Source of the DNA: Myxococcales bacterium
GTDB taxonomy: Bacteria; Myxococcota_A; Polyangia; Haliangiales; Haliangiaceae
Assembly: GCA_016707895.1 (NCBI GenBank)
Contig: JADJGV010000020.1
Span: 62,001-126,000, forward strand
Direction: 5' to 3'
DNA: 64,000 nt
Notes under the pieces: generated by a model
Told to the model about the DNA's origin: nothing
Seen by the model: only the letters and a program-made list of their open reading frames with translations
The model's database searches: none
Shown here: positions 23,047 through 33,140 of the stretch, one piece after another
Layout: every line of letters starts with the position of its first letter
Position numbering within the stretch: position 1 is the first letter of the stretch
Translations under genes and position numbers: made by a program

Positions 23047-23157
23047 CCGCCTATCCTGCCACGCTCTGACCTGGGAAGCGTCACCAGGCTGTCGTGCTCA
23101 GGCTCTCGCGTTCGCGATCAACCTACCGGACGAGGGCTCTCGCGTTTCGGGTGGGGG

Positions 23158-23232
23158 CCCCACGTCTTGTGGGGGAGGGGCTTTGCGAAAGCCCCTCCTA
23201 GAAACACGGGAGGGTTGTTTCGAAAAACCCTC
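23158..23232 (-). repeat. Composite hairpin element, copy 2 (after the PP2C gene)
   Basis: On the minus strand it starts 7 bp after the PP2C stop. First hairpin: AGGGTT...AACCCT arms at 23211-23232. Second: GGAGGGGCTTT / loop / AAAGCCCCTCC, eleven perfect pairs at 23174-23198. Third: CCCCAC / AAGAC / GTGGGG at 23158-23174, identical to copy 1, and the identity continues about 15 bases beyond it. Confidence 0.8.
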
Positions 23233-23238
23233 TCTTCA

Positions 23239-24006
23239 TCACGCCGAGACGCACTGCAACATCAGCGTCGTGACGTTGTCGGTGCCGCCGGCGCGGTTCG
23301 CGGCGTCGACCAGCTCGGCCACCGCGCGCTCCAGCGACTTGGCGTTGGTGGAGATCTGGTTGATGCCCTCGTCGGGCACCATGCCGGACAGCCCATCGGA
23401 GCACAGCAGGAACACGTCGCCGCTCTTGATCTGGTGGGCGCGGATGTCGACCTGCACCGTCTCGCGCATGCCGAGCGCACGCGTGATGACGTTCTTGTGC
23501 GGGAAGTTCCGCTCCTCTTCCTCGGTCATGTCGGGCTTGGCTTCCTTGTAGTCCTCGAGCAGCGAGTGATCGCGGGTGAGCTGGGCGATCCCGCCCTCGC
23601 GGACCCGGTACACGCGCGAGTCACCGACGTGCCCGATGTACGCCTTGTCGCCCGCCACCAGGCACGAGACGATCGTCGTGCCCATGCCCTTGTAGCGGAT
23701 GTCGCGGCACGAGGTCTCGAAGATCCGCAGGTTGGCCAGCTTGATCGCGCACACCAGCCGGTTCTCGATGTACGAGAGCGACCGATCCATCTTGTACGGC
23801 CAGGTGACGTCCTCGTCCTCACGGGTGCGCTGGTAGAACTCGCCGATGGTCTCGGCGGCCATCTTCGACGCCACCTCGCCCGAGGCGTGACCACCCATGC
23901 CATCGGCCACGATGAACAGCTGCTCGTCCTCGATGAGCGAGAAGTAGTCCTCGTTGTGGGTACGCTTCATCCCCACGTCGGTCTTGGCGGCGTAGCGGAT
24001 CTTCAT
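23239..24006 (-). CDS. PP2C-type Ser/Thr protein phosphatase
   Basis: A 255-residue PPM phosphatase. Metal-binding and core motifs are in order: THNEDYF near residue 17, VADGMGGHASGE near 34, GMGTTIVS, IGHVGDSRVYR, LLCSDGLSG and a C-terminal GGTDNVTTL. All metal-coordinating Asp are present. It would reverse the action of Hanks-type kinases; two such kinases are in the window but neither is adjacent. No transmembrane segment. A hairpin element follows its stop. Confidence 0.94.
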   Translation of the reverse strand: MKIRYAAKTDVGMKRTHNEDYFSLIEDEQLFIVADGMGGHASGEVASKMAAETIGEFYQRTREDEDVTWPYKMDRSLSYIENRLVCAIKLANLRIFETSCRDIRYKGMGTTIVSCLVAGDKAYIGHVGDSRVYRVREGGIAQLTRDHSLLEDYKEAKPDMTEEEERNFPHKNVITRALGMRETVQVDIRAHQIKSGDVFLLCSDGLSGMVPDEGINQISTNAKSLERAVAELVDAANRAGGTDNVTTLMLQCVSA

Positions 24007-24174
24007 GGCGTGGACCGGACCGGTCGGCCCTGGCAGGCACGGGAGATGATTCCCACGGCGAAAGGATAGGTTGGCGATCAAACCCCCGTCAACTGATGCG
24101 GCCCGAATCGCCACCGGCCCCCGCGATCGGCCGCGCGGCGCCCGGCAAGCGCCGCCGCCGCGGTAGCATGCGTC

Positions 24175-25428
24175 GTGCTTGCCGAGATCGTGACCATCGG
24201 CGACGAGCTCACCCGCGGCGAGATCGTCGACACCAACTCGTCGTGGCTGGCGGCGCGGCTGTGGGACCTCGGCGTCGAGGTGCGCTGGATGACCAGCTGT
24301 CGCGACGACGCCGACGACATGCGCGGCGCGCTGGCGGCCGCCAGCCGGCGGGCGCAGCTGGTGCTGGTGTCCGGGGGCCTGGGGCCGACCGAGGACGATC
24401 TCACGGTCGACGTGGTCGCCGACCTGATCGGGGTGGCGCCGGCGATCGATCCGCCCGCGCGGGCGGTGCTCGAGCGCGTGATGGCGGGGCGGGGCCGCGC
24501 GGTGTCCGCGGTGAACCTGCGCCAGGTGCGGATCCCGGCTGGCGCGCGGGTCTACGCCAACCCCGCGGGGCTGGCCCCCGGCTTCGAGGTGGCGCTCGGC
24601 GGCGTGCCGGTGGTGTGCTTGCCCGGCGTGCCGCGCGAGGTCTACGGGATCTTCGACGGCGGCGTCGCGGCGCGGGTCGCCGCGTTGCGCGCGGCCGGCG
24701 GCGAGGTCGTCGAGCGCGCGCGCCAGATCTACCGGGTGTTCGGCCGCGCCGAGTCGCAGCTGTCCGAGGCGCTGCGCGGCCTGGTCGACGACGTCGCGGG
24801 CGCGTCGATCCACTACCAGGTGAAGTTCCCCGAGACGCTGGTGAAGCTGGTGGTCGCCGACCGCGACGCCGCGCGCGCGGCGGCGGCGCTGGCGTCCCTC
24901 GACGCCGCGCTGCGGGCGCGGATCGGCCGGTGGATCTACGGCGTCGGCGACGCGGCGCTGCCGGCGGTGACCGCCGCCGCGCTCACGGCCCGGGGCCGCA
25001 CCGTCGCGGTCGCCGAGTCGTGCACCGGCGGGATGCTCGGGCAGCTGCTCACCGATGGGGCGGGCGCGTCGGCGTTCTTCCTCGGCGGCGCGATCGTCTA
25101 CGCCAACGCCGAGAAGATCCGCGCGCTGGGCGTGCCGCCCGCGGTGATCGCCGAGCACGGCGCGGTCAGCGAGGCGTGCGTGCGCGCGATGGCGATCGGC
25201 GCGCGCGCGACGACCGGCGCCGCGCTCGGCGTCGCGATCTCGGGGGTGGCCGGCCCCGACGGCGGCACCGCCGACAAGCCGGTCGGCACGGTGTGGCTGG
25301 CGCTCGCCGACGGCGGCGAGCCGCGCACGATGACGTTCTGCTGGCCGGGGTCGCGCGACCAGATCCGGACGCTCGCCGCGTGGTGGGCGCTGGCGCTCTT
25401 GCGCGAAGCGTGCGAGGTGAGCCCATGA
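24175..25428 (+). CDS. cinA: CinA-family protein (NMN deamidase / competence-damage protein)
   Basis: A 417-residue two-domain protein. N-terminal MoCF-like domain: AEIVTIGDELTRGEIVDTNS, LVSGGLGPTEDD and LPGVPREV. C-terminal CinA domain from about 275: VAESCTGGMLGQLLTDGAGAS, ISGVAGPDGGTADKPVGTVW. The C-domain deamidates nicotinamide mononucleotide in characterised members; the N-domain hydrolyses ADP-ribose. GTG start at 24175. It is the first gene of cinA-thpR-recA, a linkage of cinA with recA known in other phyla. Confidence 0.94.
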   Translation: MLAEIVTIGDELTRGEIVDTNSSWLAARLWDLGVEVRWMTSCRDDADDMRGALAAASRRAQLVLVSGGLGPTEDDLTVDVVADLIGVAPAIDPPARAVLERVMAGRGRAVSAVNLRQVRIPAGARVYANPAGLAPGFEVALGGVPVVCLPGVPREVYGIFDGGVAARVAALRAAGGEVVERARQIYRVFGRAESQLSEALRGLVDDVAGASIHYQVKFPETLVKLVVADRDAARAAAALASLDAALRARIGRWIYGVGDAALPAVTAAALTARGRTVAVAESCTGGMLGQLLTDGAGASAFFLGGAIVYANAEKIRALGVPPAVIAEHGAVSEACVRAMAIGARATTGAALGVAISGVAGPDGGTADKPVGTVWLALADGGEPRTMTFCWPGSRDQIRTLAAWWALALLREACEVSP

Positions 25429-26093
25429 GCGACGCGTTGAAGCTGTTCGTGGCGGTGCCGCCGGCGCCGGCCGTGGCCCAGACCCTCGCTGGCGCGGTGG
25501 AGACGCTGGCGCGGCGCGCCCGCAGCCAGGGACTGGCGGTGGCGTGGGTGCCGCCGGTCAACTACCACTGCACGCTGGCGTTCCTCGGCGCCGCGCGGCC
25601 CGAGATCGCGACCGCGGTGCGCGCGCAGCTCGCGAGCGTCGCCGCCGGCGCGCGCGGGTTCCGCTGGCGGGCGACGCGCCTGGGCGCGTTCCCGTCGCTC
25701 GATCGCGCGACCGTGCTGTGGGCCGGGGTCGAGGACGCCTCCGGCGAGCTGGCGCGGCTGGCCGACGCCACGGCGGCGGCCATGGCCGAGCTCGGGTTCG
25801 CGCGCGATCGCCGACCCTATCACCCCCACGTCACGCTGGGCCGGCTGCGCGAGCCGGCGGCGGTCGGCGAGCTCCTGCTCCCCCTAGCTGAACAGGTGTT
25901 CGGTGAGTCGCGGTGCGACTCCGCGGTGCTGTATAATTCAGTATTAACTTCGAATGGTTACGAATATCGCGTGGTCGCCCGAACGCCGCTCGGAACGCCA
26001 AAATCGGCGCCCGAACGTCAGAGCGAGGCCGTACAAACGGCTCCATTCGATGCGTCACATGGCTCGGACGATGGCTGGGATCGCACGCCGTGA
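25425..26093 (+). CDS. thpR: RNA 2',3'-cyclic phosphodiesterase (2H superfamily)
   Basis: A 222-residue protein with the two HxTx motifs of the 2H fold: HCTL (48-51) and HVTL in PYHPHVTLGRLRE. The family opens 2',3'-cyclic phosphates and was named for RNA ligase activity. The usual C-terminal strand is LYNSVLTSNGYEYRVVAR; the 30-residue extension after it is atypical. It overlaps cinA by ATGA. From about 25925 the codons switch to AT-rich ones (TAT AAT TCA GTA TTA ACT), apparently because the recA promoter is embedded here. Confidence 0.9.
   Translation: MSDALKLFVAVPPAPAVAQTLAGAVETLARRARSQGLAVAWVPPVNYHCTLAFLGAARPEIATAVRAQLASVAAGARGFRWRATRLGAFPSLDRATVLWAGVEDASGELARLADATAAAMAELGFARDRRPYHPHVTLGRLREPAAVGELLLPLAEQVFGESRCDSAVLYNSVLTSNGYEYRVVARTPLGTPKSAPERQSEAVQTAPFDASHGSDDGWDRTP
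25890..25937 (+). promoter_or_regulatory. Candidate SOS-type operator and promoter for recA
   Basis: GAACAGGTGTTC at 25890-25901 is a palindrome fitting GAAC-RNRY-GTTC, the LexA (DinR) box of Gram-positive bacteria. Thirty bases on is TATAAT at 25932-25937, a perfect -10 hexamer in DNA otherwise above 70 percent GC; no good -35 is seen. The recA ATG is 200 bp further. LexA sites vary among myxobacteria and relatives, so LexA binding is an inference. Confidence 0.5.
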
Positions 26094-26137
26094 TCTCGCC
26101 GTGACCCTCGTCCGGTCGGCGCGACGGAGAGAATTCC

Positions 26138-27340
<1,203 letters not shown>

Positions 27341-27693
27341 CGGCGGCACCTGGTGGTGGGTGCTGTCGCTGGGTGATTTCCCCTCACTGTCCGGGGCAGT
27401 CACGCTGATGCCCGCGCGCCGCAGGTCGTGACTGACCTGGTTGTCGCTGCGACGGGCAGGCCATAGGTTCCGATGGGTTGGGTGTCGCACTCGAAGTGTT
27501 CCGCGGCGTCGCAGATGCTGTCGCAGGGGGGGTAAGACCTCGGGATCACAGCGCGAACGTCGCAGTGATCCCCGCGACGAGAGTGCATGCGGGATCTTGC
27601 GTTCGCTGCGGCAATAGGCGATGACTCCCGCGGCTACGACTGGGTAAACCACACCCCGCCGGGCTCACTAAGCAACTAGAGGGAGGCTACGTA
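27341..27693 (+). other. Long intergenic leader with hairpins between recA and the lipoprotein-TonB pair
   Basis: No convincing gene is seen in these 353 bp. CAGGTC / GTGACT / GACCTG (27422-27439) is a small hairpin that may end recA, but no T-run follows. GGGATCAC (27542-27549) pairs with GTGATCCC (27565-27572) around an inner GCG/CGC stem, a well-formed hairpin about 120 nt before the next ATG. A GGGAGG ribosome binding site precedes 27694. Base composition is somewhat less GC-rich than in the flanking genes. Confidence 0.55.
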
Positions 27694-28677
27694 ATGCTGC
27701 GCTACCGTACGCAAGGCGTCCTTGCGGCAGGACTCGGACTGCTCATCACGGGTTGCTTCAGTGACCCGGATCTCAAGACCGGCTTGACGCCCGAGGGCGC
27801 GCCGCGCGTGCTCGCGGTGCTCGCGACCGACAACAACACCGGCGCCGAGCCGCCGGCGTTCTGCCGGTACGACGCCGCCGGGAACCTCGACCCCAAGGGG
27901 CCGAGCCTGGTGCAGGGCTTCATCATCTGCCCCGACACCAAGGCCGAGTTCGACATGGACGGTCCGGCCGAGCTCGAGCCGCTCGCCTGGAACCTGCGGA
28001 CGATGTTCGACGAGCTCCTCAACGGCGACAAGGTCGAGCGCCTCGACTGCGATCTCGACGCCGATACCTGCGACGGCCACATCGACACCACGGCGCCGTT
28101 CGACGTCAGCTGCGGCGGTAACACGATCGCGTACGACGGGTACTACTACCCGAACGGCAACAAGGAGTCGAACCCGGTCGGCCCGGCGCTCATCCTCGCG
28201 CCGATCGACCTGGCCCCGACCGACACCGACTGCACGTTCACCATCAAGCCGTCGGTCGTCGTCGACAAGCAGGGTGAGGCCGTGCCCACCGGCGCCAACG
28301 AGAACGTCTTCACCATCCACGTCAAGCAGCTCGACGTGGTCGAGACCGACCCGGTCGACGCCGACGCGGTCGCCGATCGCACCGCGATCCCGCCCGACGG
28401 CGCGGTCGTGATGCTGTTCAACTCGCTCATCGACCCCGGGTCGATCCAGGCGGGTGACATCGAGATCCGCGACCTCGGCCCAACGGGCATGGGCCCCGGC
28501 ACGGTCGTCGCGTCGGACTACGACGTCGTCGACAACGAGCTGGACATCTTCGGCGCGGCCGACCTCGCCCCGGGTAACTACTCGGCGTCGATCAAGGCCA
28601 CGTCGGTCATCGACGACATCGTCGGCGGCACCCGCACCTTCACGGACGGCGTCACCGTCCGCTTCGTCGTCGAGTAG
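27694..28677 (+). CDS. Lipoprotein with C-terminal Ig-like domain, partner of the TonB receptor
   Basis: A 327-residue predicted lipoprotein (LLITGC, Cys21). The middle has several Cys (CRYDAAG, CPDTKAE, DCDLDADTCDG, SCGGN) that could form disulfides. The C-terminal 100 residues resemble a bacterial Ig-like (Big_5) domain: IPPDGAVVMLFNSLIDPGSI, then DLAPGNYSASIKA. It is 18 bp upstream of the receptor gene and read the same way, so it may be a surface or periplasmic ligand-binding partner; that role is inferred from position. Confidence 0.75.
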   Translation: MLRYRTQGVLAAGLGLLITGCFSDPDLKTGLTPEGAPRVLAVLATDNNTGAEPPAFCRYDAAGNLDPKGPSLVQGFIICPDTKAEFDMDGPAELEPLAWNLRTMFDELLNGDKVERLDCDLDADTCDGHIDTTAPFDVSCGGNTIAYDGYYYPNGNKESNPVGPALILAPIDLAPTDTDCTFTIKPSVVVDKQGEAVPTGANENVFTIHVKQLDVVETDPVDADAVADRTAIPPDGAVVMLFNSLIDPGSIQAGDIEIRDLGPTGMGPGTVVASDYDVVDNELDIFGAADLAPGNYSASIKATSVIDDIVGGTRTFTDGVTVRFVVE

Positions 28678-28695
28678 CGAACAGGAGACCTGACC

Positions 28696-31600
28696 ATGAA
28701 GCGCATTGGAATTTCCTTCGCAATGGCGGTCGGCCTGTTCGCCGGCGCCACCATCGTCGACCACGGCGACGCGATCGCCCAGTCGAGCACCACCGGCTCG
28801 GTCCGCGGCCGCATCGTCGACAAGAAGACCAAGGACGCCGTCATCGGCGCCACGGTCTCGGTGTCGGGCCCCGCCCTCCAGGGCCAGCAGTCGGAGATCA
28901 CGGACGAGAACGGCGCGTTCCAGATCGCCAACCTGCCGCCCGGCACCTACATCCTCACCGTGTTCTACGGCGAGGCGCAGTTCAACCGGCCCAACGTCCT
29001 CATCGAGGTCGGCAAGCAGGCGTTCGTGTCGGTGCCGATCGACACCGAGATCAAGGCGTCCGAGGTCATCGAGTTGGTGGGGCGCACCCCGCTCGTCGAC
29101 CAGGGCTCGACCAAGATCGGCTCGACGATCACCGACGAGTACACCCGCAACGTCCCGACCGGCCGCACCTTCGGCGCCGTCCTCGGCACCGCGGCCGGCA
29201 CCCAGGGTGACCAGTACGGCGTGTCGTTCTCGGGCGCGACCTCGGTCGAGTCGAGCTACGTCGTCGAGGGCATCAACACCACCGACACCGCGTTCGGCGG
29301 TCAGTCGACCAACCTCCCCAACGAGTTCGTCGAGGAGACCGAGGTCATCGCCGGCGGTTACTCGGCCGAGTTCGGTCGTTCGACCGGCGGCGTGATCAAC
29401 GTCGTGACCAAGCAGGGCTCGAACAAGTTCAAGGGCTCGATCTTCGCGTACTACACCCCGGGCACGCTCATCTCTGACGCCGAGTCGATCCTGTCGCAGG
29501 CGTCGGCGATCGGCAGCGAGCTGAACGTCGACTACGTGGCCGACCTCGGCTTCGAGGTCGGTGGCCCGATCATCAAGGACAAGCTGTGGTTCCACGTCGG
29601 GTACAACCCGTCGTTCCGCCGCGACGTCCTCGACCGCATCATCTCGACCCGCATCGACCGCGAGGACGCGAACGGCGCGGGCATCGGCACCGACGAGTTC
29701 GACGCGTGCGAGGCCGACGACAACATGAACGGCGTGCTCGACGCCGACGAGGCGATCGCCGGTGACTGCGTGCCCGACCGCGTCAAGGACGAGGACGGCA
29801 ACGACACCGCGTTCTTCGACCAGGAAGAGGTCGCCGGTGCCCGCGTGAGCCGCGGCCGCTTCCGCCAGACCCACTTCTTCACCGGCAAGATCAACGGCGC
29901 CCTCTCCGACAACCACCAGTTCCAGATCTCGGGCTTCGGCAACCCGGCGTCGTTCGAGCGCGACTTCTACCGCGTCACTGGCGCGCCCGAGTCCATCCTG
30001 TTCAAGGACGGCGACGGCGCCTACGACGTGGCGCTGAAGTGGACCTCGAAGTTCAACAACGGCAAGACCCAGCTCGACCTCGTCGGCGGCTACCACCTCG
30101 GCTACGAGGATCAGGATCCGCTGTTCGCCGGTGGCGCCGACCGGGCGTCGCTGCAGGACAACAACACCCGCTCGCTCGCGGTGTTCAAGAACTACGAGCC
30201 CGGCTTCGACAACGCCTGCGCGGACGTCGCCGACGGCAACGCGATGGACCCGTTCCCGGGCATCCGCAACTGCCCGGTCGTGAACTACACCTGGAACGGC
30301 CTCGGCTTCCTCGAGACCCGCACCAACGCACGCACCTCGGGCACCGTCGCGCTGACCCAGCGCGCCAACCTGATGGGGCAGCACACCTTCAAGGTCGGCG
30401 GCGACCTCGAGTTCACCACGTACAACTCGGACCGCCGCCTGACCGGTGGCGCGATCTGGCAGCTCCGCCCGTCGAACGCCGCCGGCGTCCAGCGCTGGCG
30501 CCGCCGCGCCCAGCTCCTTCCCGACCCGGTCGGCACCACCACCGGCGACGTGCCGTGCTTCGACCTCGACGGCGACGGCCTCGGCGACAAGACCTGCACG
30601 GTGGATCCGGCTGGCTACCAGGCCGACACCACCAACCGCAACATCGGCGCGTACCTCCAGGACTCCTGGTCGATCCGCCCGAACTTCACGGTCAACGCCG
30701 GCCTCCGCTGGGAGAAGCAGACCGGCTACGTCGCCGACGACATCGTCGGAGACACGTCGCCCGAGGGCGAGATCGTCCCCGAGACCGCGTTCGACATCAG
30801 CAACATGATCGCGCCGCGCGTCGGCTTCGTGTGGGACCCGACCGCCGAGGGCCGCGCCAAGCTGATGGCGCACTGGGGCCGGTTCTACGAGTCGGTGCCG
30901 ATGGACATCAACGTCCGCGCCTTCGGTGGTGAGATCACCGACTTCTCGACCACGGGCTGCACCGCGCTGAACAACCGCGACGACGTCACCCAGGAGGAGC
31001 TCGACGCGTGTGACACCTACCGCGCCGGCAACTTCCAGCTCGGCGACGGCGCCGAGTTCGTGGCGCCCTCGCTCAAGGGTCAGTACACCGACGAGCTCAT
31101 CCTCGGCGGCGAGTACGAGGTGATGGCCGACTTCAAGATGGGCGTCAACTTCGTCACCCGCAACATGCCGCGCGTGATCGAGGACTCGTCGACCGACGGC
31201 GGCGCCCACTACCTGATCGTCAACCCGGGCGAGGACTTCAGCGCGGACGCGACTGACCTGCGCACCGAGGCGACCGGCCTGATGACGTCGAACCCCGAGC
31301 TGGCCGCGCTGCTCAACGCCCGCGCCGACGTGCTCGACAAGATCTCGACCTTCGACAAGCCGATCCGCGACTACCAGGCGGTCCAGATCACCGCGCAGCA
31401 GCGGTTCGCCAAGAACGCGATGCTGCTCGCGTCGTACACCTACTCGCGCAGCGTCGGAAACTACCCGGGCCTGTTCTCGACCGAGACCGGCCAGCTCGAC
31501 CCGAACCTGACCTCGCTGTACGACCTCCCCGAGCTGATGTCGAACCGCTACGGCGCGATGGGCCTCGACCGTCCGCACAACCTGAAGGTCGACGGCTTCT

Positions 31601-32058
31601 ACCAGTTCGACCTGAAGAAGGCGGGCATCCTGACCCTCGGCGCCAGCGTCCGCGGCATCTCGGGCATCCCGCACAACACGCTGGTCGGTCACTCGCTGTA
31701 CGGCGCGGACGAGAGCTACCTCCTGCCCCGCGGCAACGCCGGTCGCTCGCCGTTCACCACCACGGCCGACGTCAAGGCCACCTACGGCCGCAAGATCGGC
31801 AAGAACCAGTCGATCGAGCTGTTCGCCGACATCTTCAACCTGTTCAACACGCAGGATGAGACCGACGCGGATGAGCGCTACTCGACCAGCTTCGCTGACC
31901 CGATCGTCGGTGGTGACCTGTCGGACCTGGCCCACGCCAAGCAGAACCCGCTGGTCGGCATCACGGGCCGCAGCCCGATCAAGAACACGAACTTCCTCAA
32001 CCTGAGCGCTCGCCAGGCGCCGCGGTCGCTCCGCTTCGGCCTGCGCTACTCGTTCTGA
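28696..32058 (+). CDS. TonB-dependent outer-membrane receptor
   Basis: A 1120-residue outer-membrane protein. Signal peptide MKRIGISFAMAVGLFAGATI; carboxypeptidase-regulatory-like domain at about 32-115 (GSVRGRIVDKKTKDAVIGAT, DENGAFQIANLPPGTY); plug domain at about 125-240 (VEGINTTDTAFGGQ, GGYSAEFGRSTGGVINVVTK); then a long beta-barrel ending in the outer-membrane signature RFGLRYSF with terminal Phe. This OmpA/Oar-like architecture is common in myxobacteria. The ligand is unknown. ATG follows AGGAG. Its stop runs directly into a stack of hairpins. Confidence 0.92.
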   Translation: MKRIGISFAMAVGLFAGATIVDHGDAIAQSSTTGSVRGRIVDKKTKDAVIGATVSVSGPALQGQQSEITDENGAFQIANLPPGTYILTVFYGEAQFNRPNVLIEVGKQAFVSVPIDTEIKASEVIELVGRTPLVDQGSTKIGSTITDEYTRNVPTGRTFGAVLGTAAGTQGDQYGVSFSGATSVESSYVVEGINTTDTAFGGQSTNLPNEFVEETEVIAGGYSAEFGRSTGGVINVVTKQGSNKFKGSIFAYYTPGTLISDAESILSQASAIGSELNVDYVADLGFEVGGPIIKDKLWFHVGYNPSFRRDVLDRIISTRIDREDANGAGIGTDEFDACEADDNMNGVLDADEAIAGDCVPDRVKDEDGNDTAFFDQEEVAGARVSRGRFRQTHFFTGKINGALSDNHQFQISGFGNPASFERDFYRVTGAPESILFKDGDGAYDVALKWTSKFNNGKTQLDLVGGYHLGYEDQDPLFAGGADRASLQDNNTRSLAVFKNYEPGFDNACADVADGNAMDPFPGIRNCPVVNYTWNGLGFLETRTNARTSGTVALTQRANLMGQHTFKVGGDLEFTTYNSDRRLTGGAIWQLRPSNAAGVQRWRRRAQLLPDPVGTTTGDVPCFDLDGDGLGDKTCTVDPAGYQADTTNRNIGAYLQDSWSIRPNFTVNAGLRWEKQTGYVADDIVGDTSPEGEIVPETAFDISNMIAPRVGFVWDPTAEGRAKLMAHWGRFYESVPMDINVRAFGGEITDFSTTGCTALNNRDDVTQEELDACDTYRAGNFQLGDGAEFVAPSLKGQYTDELILGGEYEVMADFKMGVNFVTRNMPRVIEDSSTDGGAHYLIVNPGEDFSADATDLRTEATGLMTSNPELAALLNARADVLDKISTFDKPIRDYQAVQITAQQRFAKNAMLLASYTYSRSVGNYPGLFSTETGQLDPNLTSLYDLPELMSNRYGAMGLDRPHNLKVDGFYQFDLKKAGILTLGASVRGISGIPHNTLVGHSLYGADESYLLPRGNAGRSPFTTTADVKATYGRKIGKNQSIELFADIFNLFNTQDETDADERYSTSFADPIVGGDLSDLAHAKQNPLVGITGRSPIKNTNFLNLSARQAPRSLRFGLRYSF

Positions 32059-32060
32059 AG

Positions 32061-32186
32061 AGGAGGGTTTTTCGAAAAACCCTCCTGCTGAAGAGGAGGG
32101 TCTTTCGCAAAGACCCTCCCCCGGCATTCGCCGGGGCCCCCTCCCAAAACGGCCCAGAGCGTGATGCGCTGGGCCGTTTGTATTTT
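32061..32186 (+). terminator. Composite hairpin element, copy 3, ending in an intrinsic-terminator-like stem
   Basis: It begins 2 bp after the TonB receptor stop. Four stems in a row: AGGAGGGTTTTT/AAAAACCCTCCT (32061-32086), GGAGGGTCTTT/AAAGACCCTCC (32095-32119), CCCCGG/CCGGGG (32119-32136), and AAACGGCCCAG/CTGGGCCGTTT (32147-32179) followed by TGTATTTTC. The last is a good Rho-independent terminator shape. The module order matches copies 1 and 2. Confidence 0.82.
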
Positions 32187-32275
32187 CGGGGGTGGAGGTG
32201 TGCGGAGCGTACGGGTTCCGGATCTGGTTTCCGGCTCCGGATCCCGCTCCGGTTGCGGCTCCGGCTCCGGCTCGT

Positions 32276-33082
32276 TCAGGCGCGGAGTTCGGCGGGGTCG
32301 TGGGCGGAGAGGATGGTGACGTCGGGGTGGTCGGCGTGGAGGCGGCGGAGGGCGTCCTGGGAGGCGTGGCGGGCGAGGCCGTCCATCTGGATGAGGGTCT
32401 GGAAGGCGCGCAGGCCGAACGGCGCTCGGCGGCCGGGCTCGAGCTCGGTGTGGTGGAAGTACGCGTCGCCGGCGTGGAGCAGCGGGCGGTCGCTGGCGTC
32501 GACGACGACGCCGGAGTGGCCGCGGGTGTGGCCGTGCAGCGGCACCAGCCCGATGTCGGCGTCGAGGCCGGGCAGCTTGCGCACGGCGGGCAGCCCGCGC
32601 CAGGCGTCGCCGCGCTCGGCCACGGCGCTCCACCGCGGCCCGTGCGCCCACTGGTGCGTCAGGTAGCGGCTGCGCTCGGCGCGCGTGGCGCGCGCGGTGG
32701 CGGCGTCGAGCTCGCGCTGGTGCAGGTGCACCGTCGCGTGCGGGAAGTCGCTCAGGCCGCCGGCGTGGTCGAGGTCGAGGTGCGTGACGACGACGTGCCG
32801 GACGTCGGCGGGGGTGAAGCCGAGGCCGGCCAGCTGGGCGTGGGCGGTCTCGCGCACGTCGAGGGTGGGCCCGGTGAGCCGCCGGAAGTAGCCCGGCAAG
32901 ATCGATGGCTCGCGACACTCGCGGGTGCCCCAGCCGGTGTCGATCAGCACCAGGCCGTCCCGCGGCGTCTCCACCAGCAGGCAGTGGCAGACCATCAGGC
33001 CGCGGCGGAGCCCGGTGCCCGAGCCGATCGCGCCGCCGGCCAGCGGACACATCGTGCCGCAGTTCAGGTGATGCACGCGCAT
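32276..33082 (-). CDS. Metallo-beta-lactamase-fold hydrolase, lactonase-like
   Basis: A 268-residue MBL-fold enzyme resembling N-acyl-homoserine-lactonase-type proteins. LVLIDTGWG is followed by the metal motif THLDLDHAGG (H-x-D-x-D-H, a variant of HxHxDH), PLHGHTRGHS with the next His, LLHAGDAYFH with the bridging Asp, and a final His in ILSAHDP. No signal peptide. The substrate could be a lactone or other ester; quorum-quenching activity is not established. Between this gene and the hairpin element lies a GGCTCC-rich stretch with no gene. Confidence 0.86.
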   Translation of the reverse strand: MRVHHLNCGTMCPLAGGAIGSGTGLRRGLMVCHCLLVETPRDGLVLIDTGWGTRECREPSILPGYFRRLTGPTLDVRETAHAQLAGLGFTPADVRHVVVTHLDLDHAGGLSDFPHATVHLHQRELDAATARATRAERSRYLTHQWAHGPRWSAVAERGDAWRGLPAVRKLPGLDADIGLVPLHGHTRGHSGVVVDASDRPLLHAGDAYFHHTELEPGRRAPFGLRAFQTLIQMDGLARHASQDALRRLHADHPDVTILSAHDPAELRA

Positions 33083-33140
33083 GCCGCGAGCTTGCCCGAG
33101 CGCCTCGGGCGGCGCGAGCGTCCGACGCCAGAGGTCGTCG

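Noticed and set aside
22413..23232. The small lipoprotein gene flanked by inverted hairpin blocks, as a possible mobile cassette
   Set aside because: Each block directly follows the stop of its own convergent neighbour, and a third copy at 32.1 kb has no partner. There is no transposase and no target-site duplication was seen. A repeated 3'-end element explains the data better.
27600..27693. A cyclic di-GMP (GEMM) riboswitch suggested by GGGTAAACC before the lipoprotein gene
   Set aside because: The other conserved parts (GACGCAAAGC-type segment and second stem) are absent, so the match is a short chance similarity.
32187..32275. A small gene or low-complexity coding region in the GGCTCC-rich stretch after the TonB receptor
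   Set aside because: It has no start with a ribosome binding site. The apparent Glu/Pro-rich translation on the minus strand lies past the stop of the MBL-fold gene. It is treated as simple repeat sequence.
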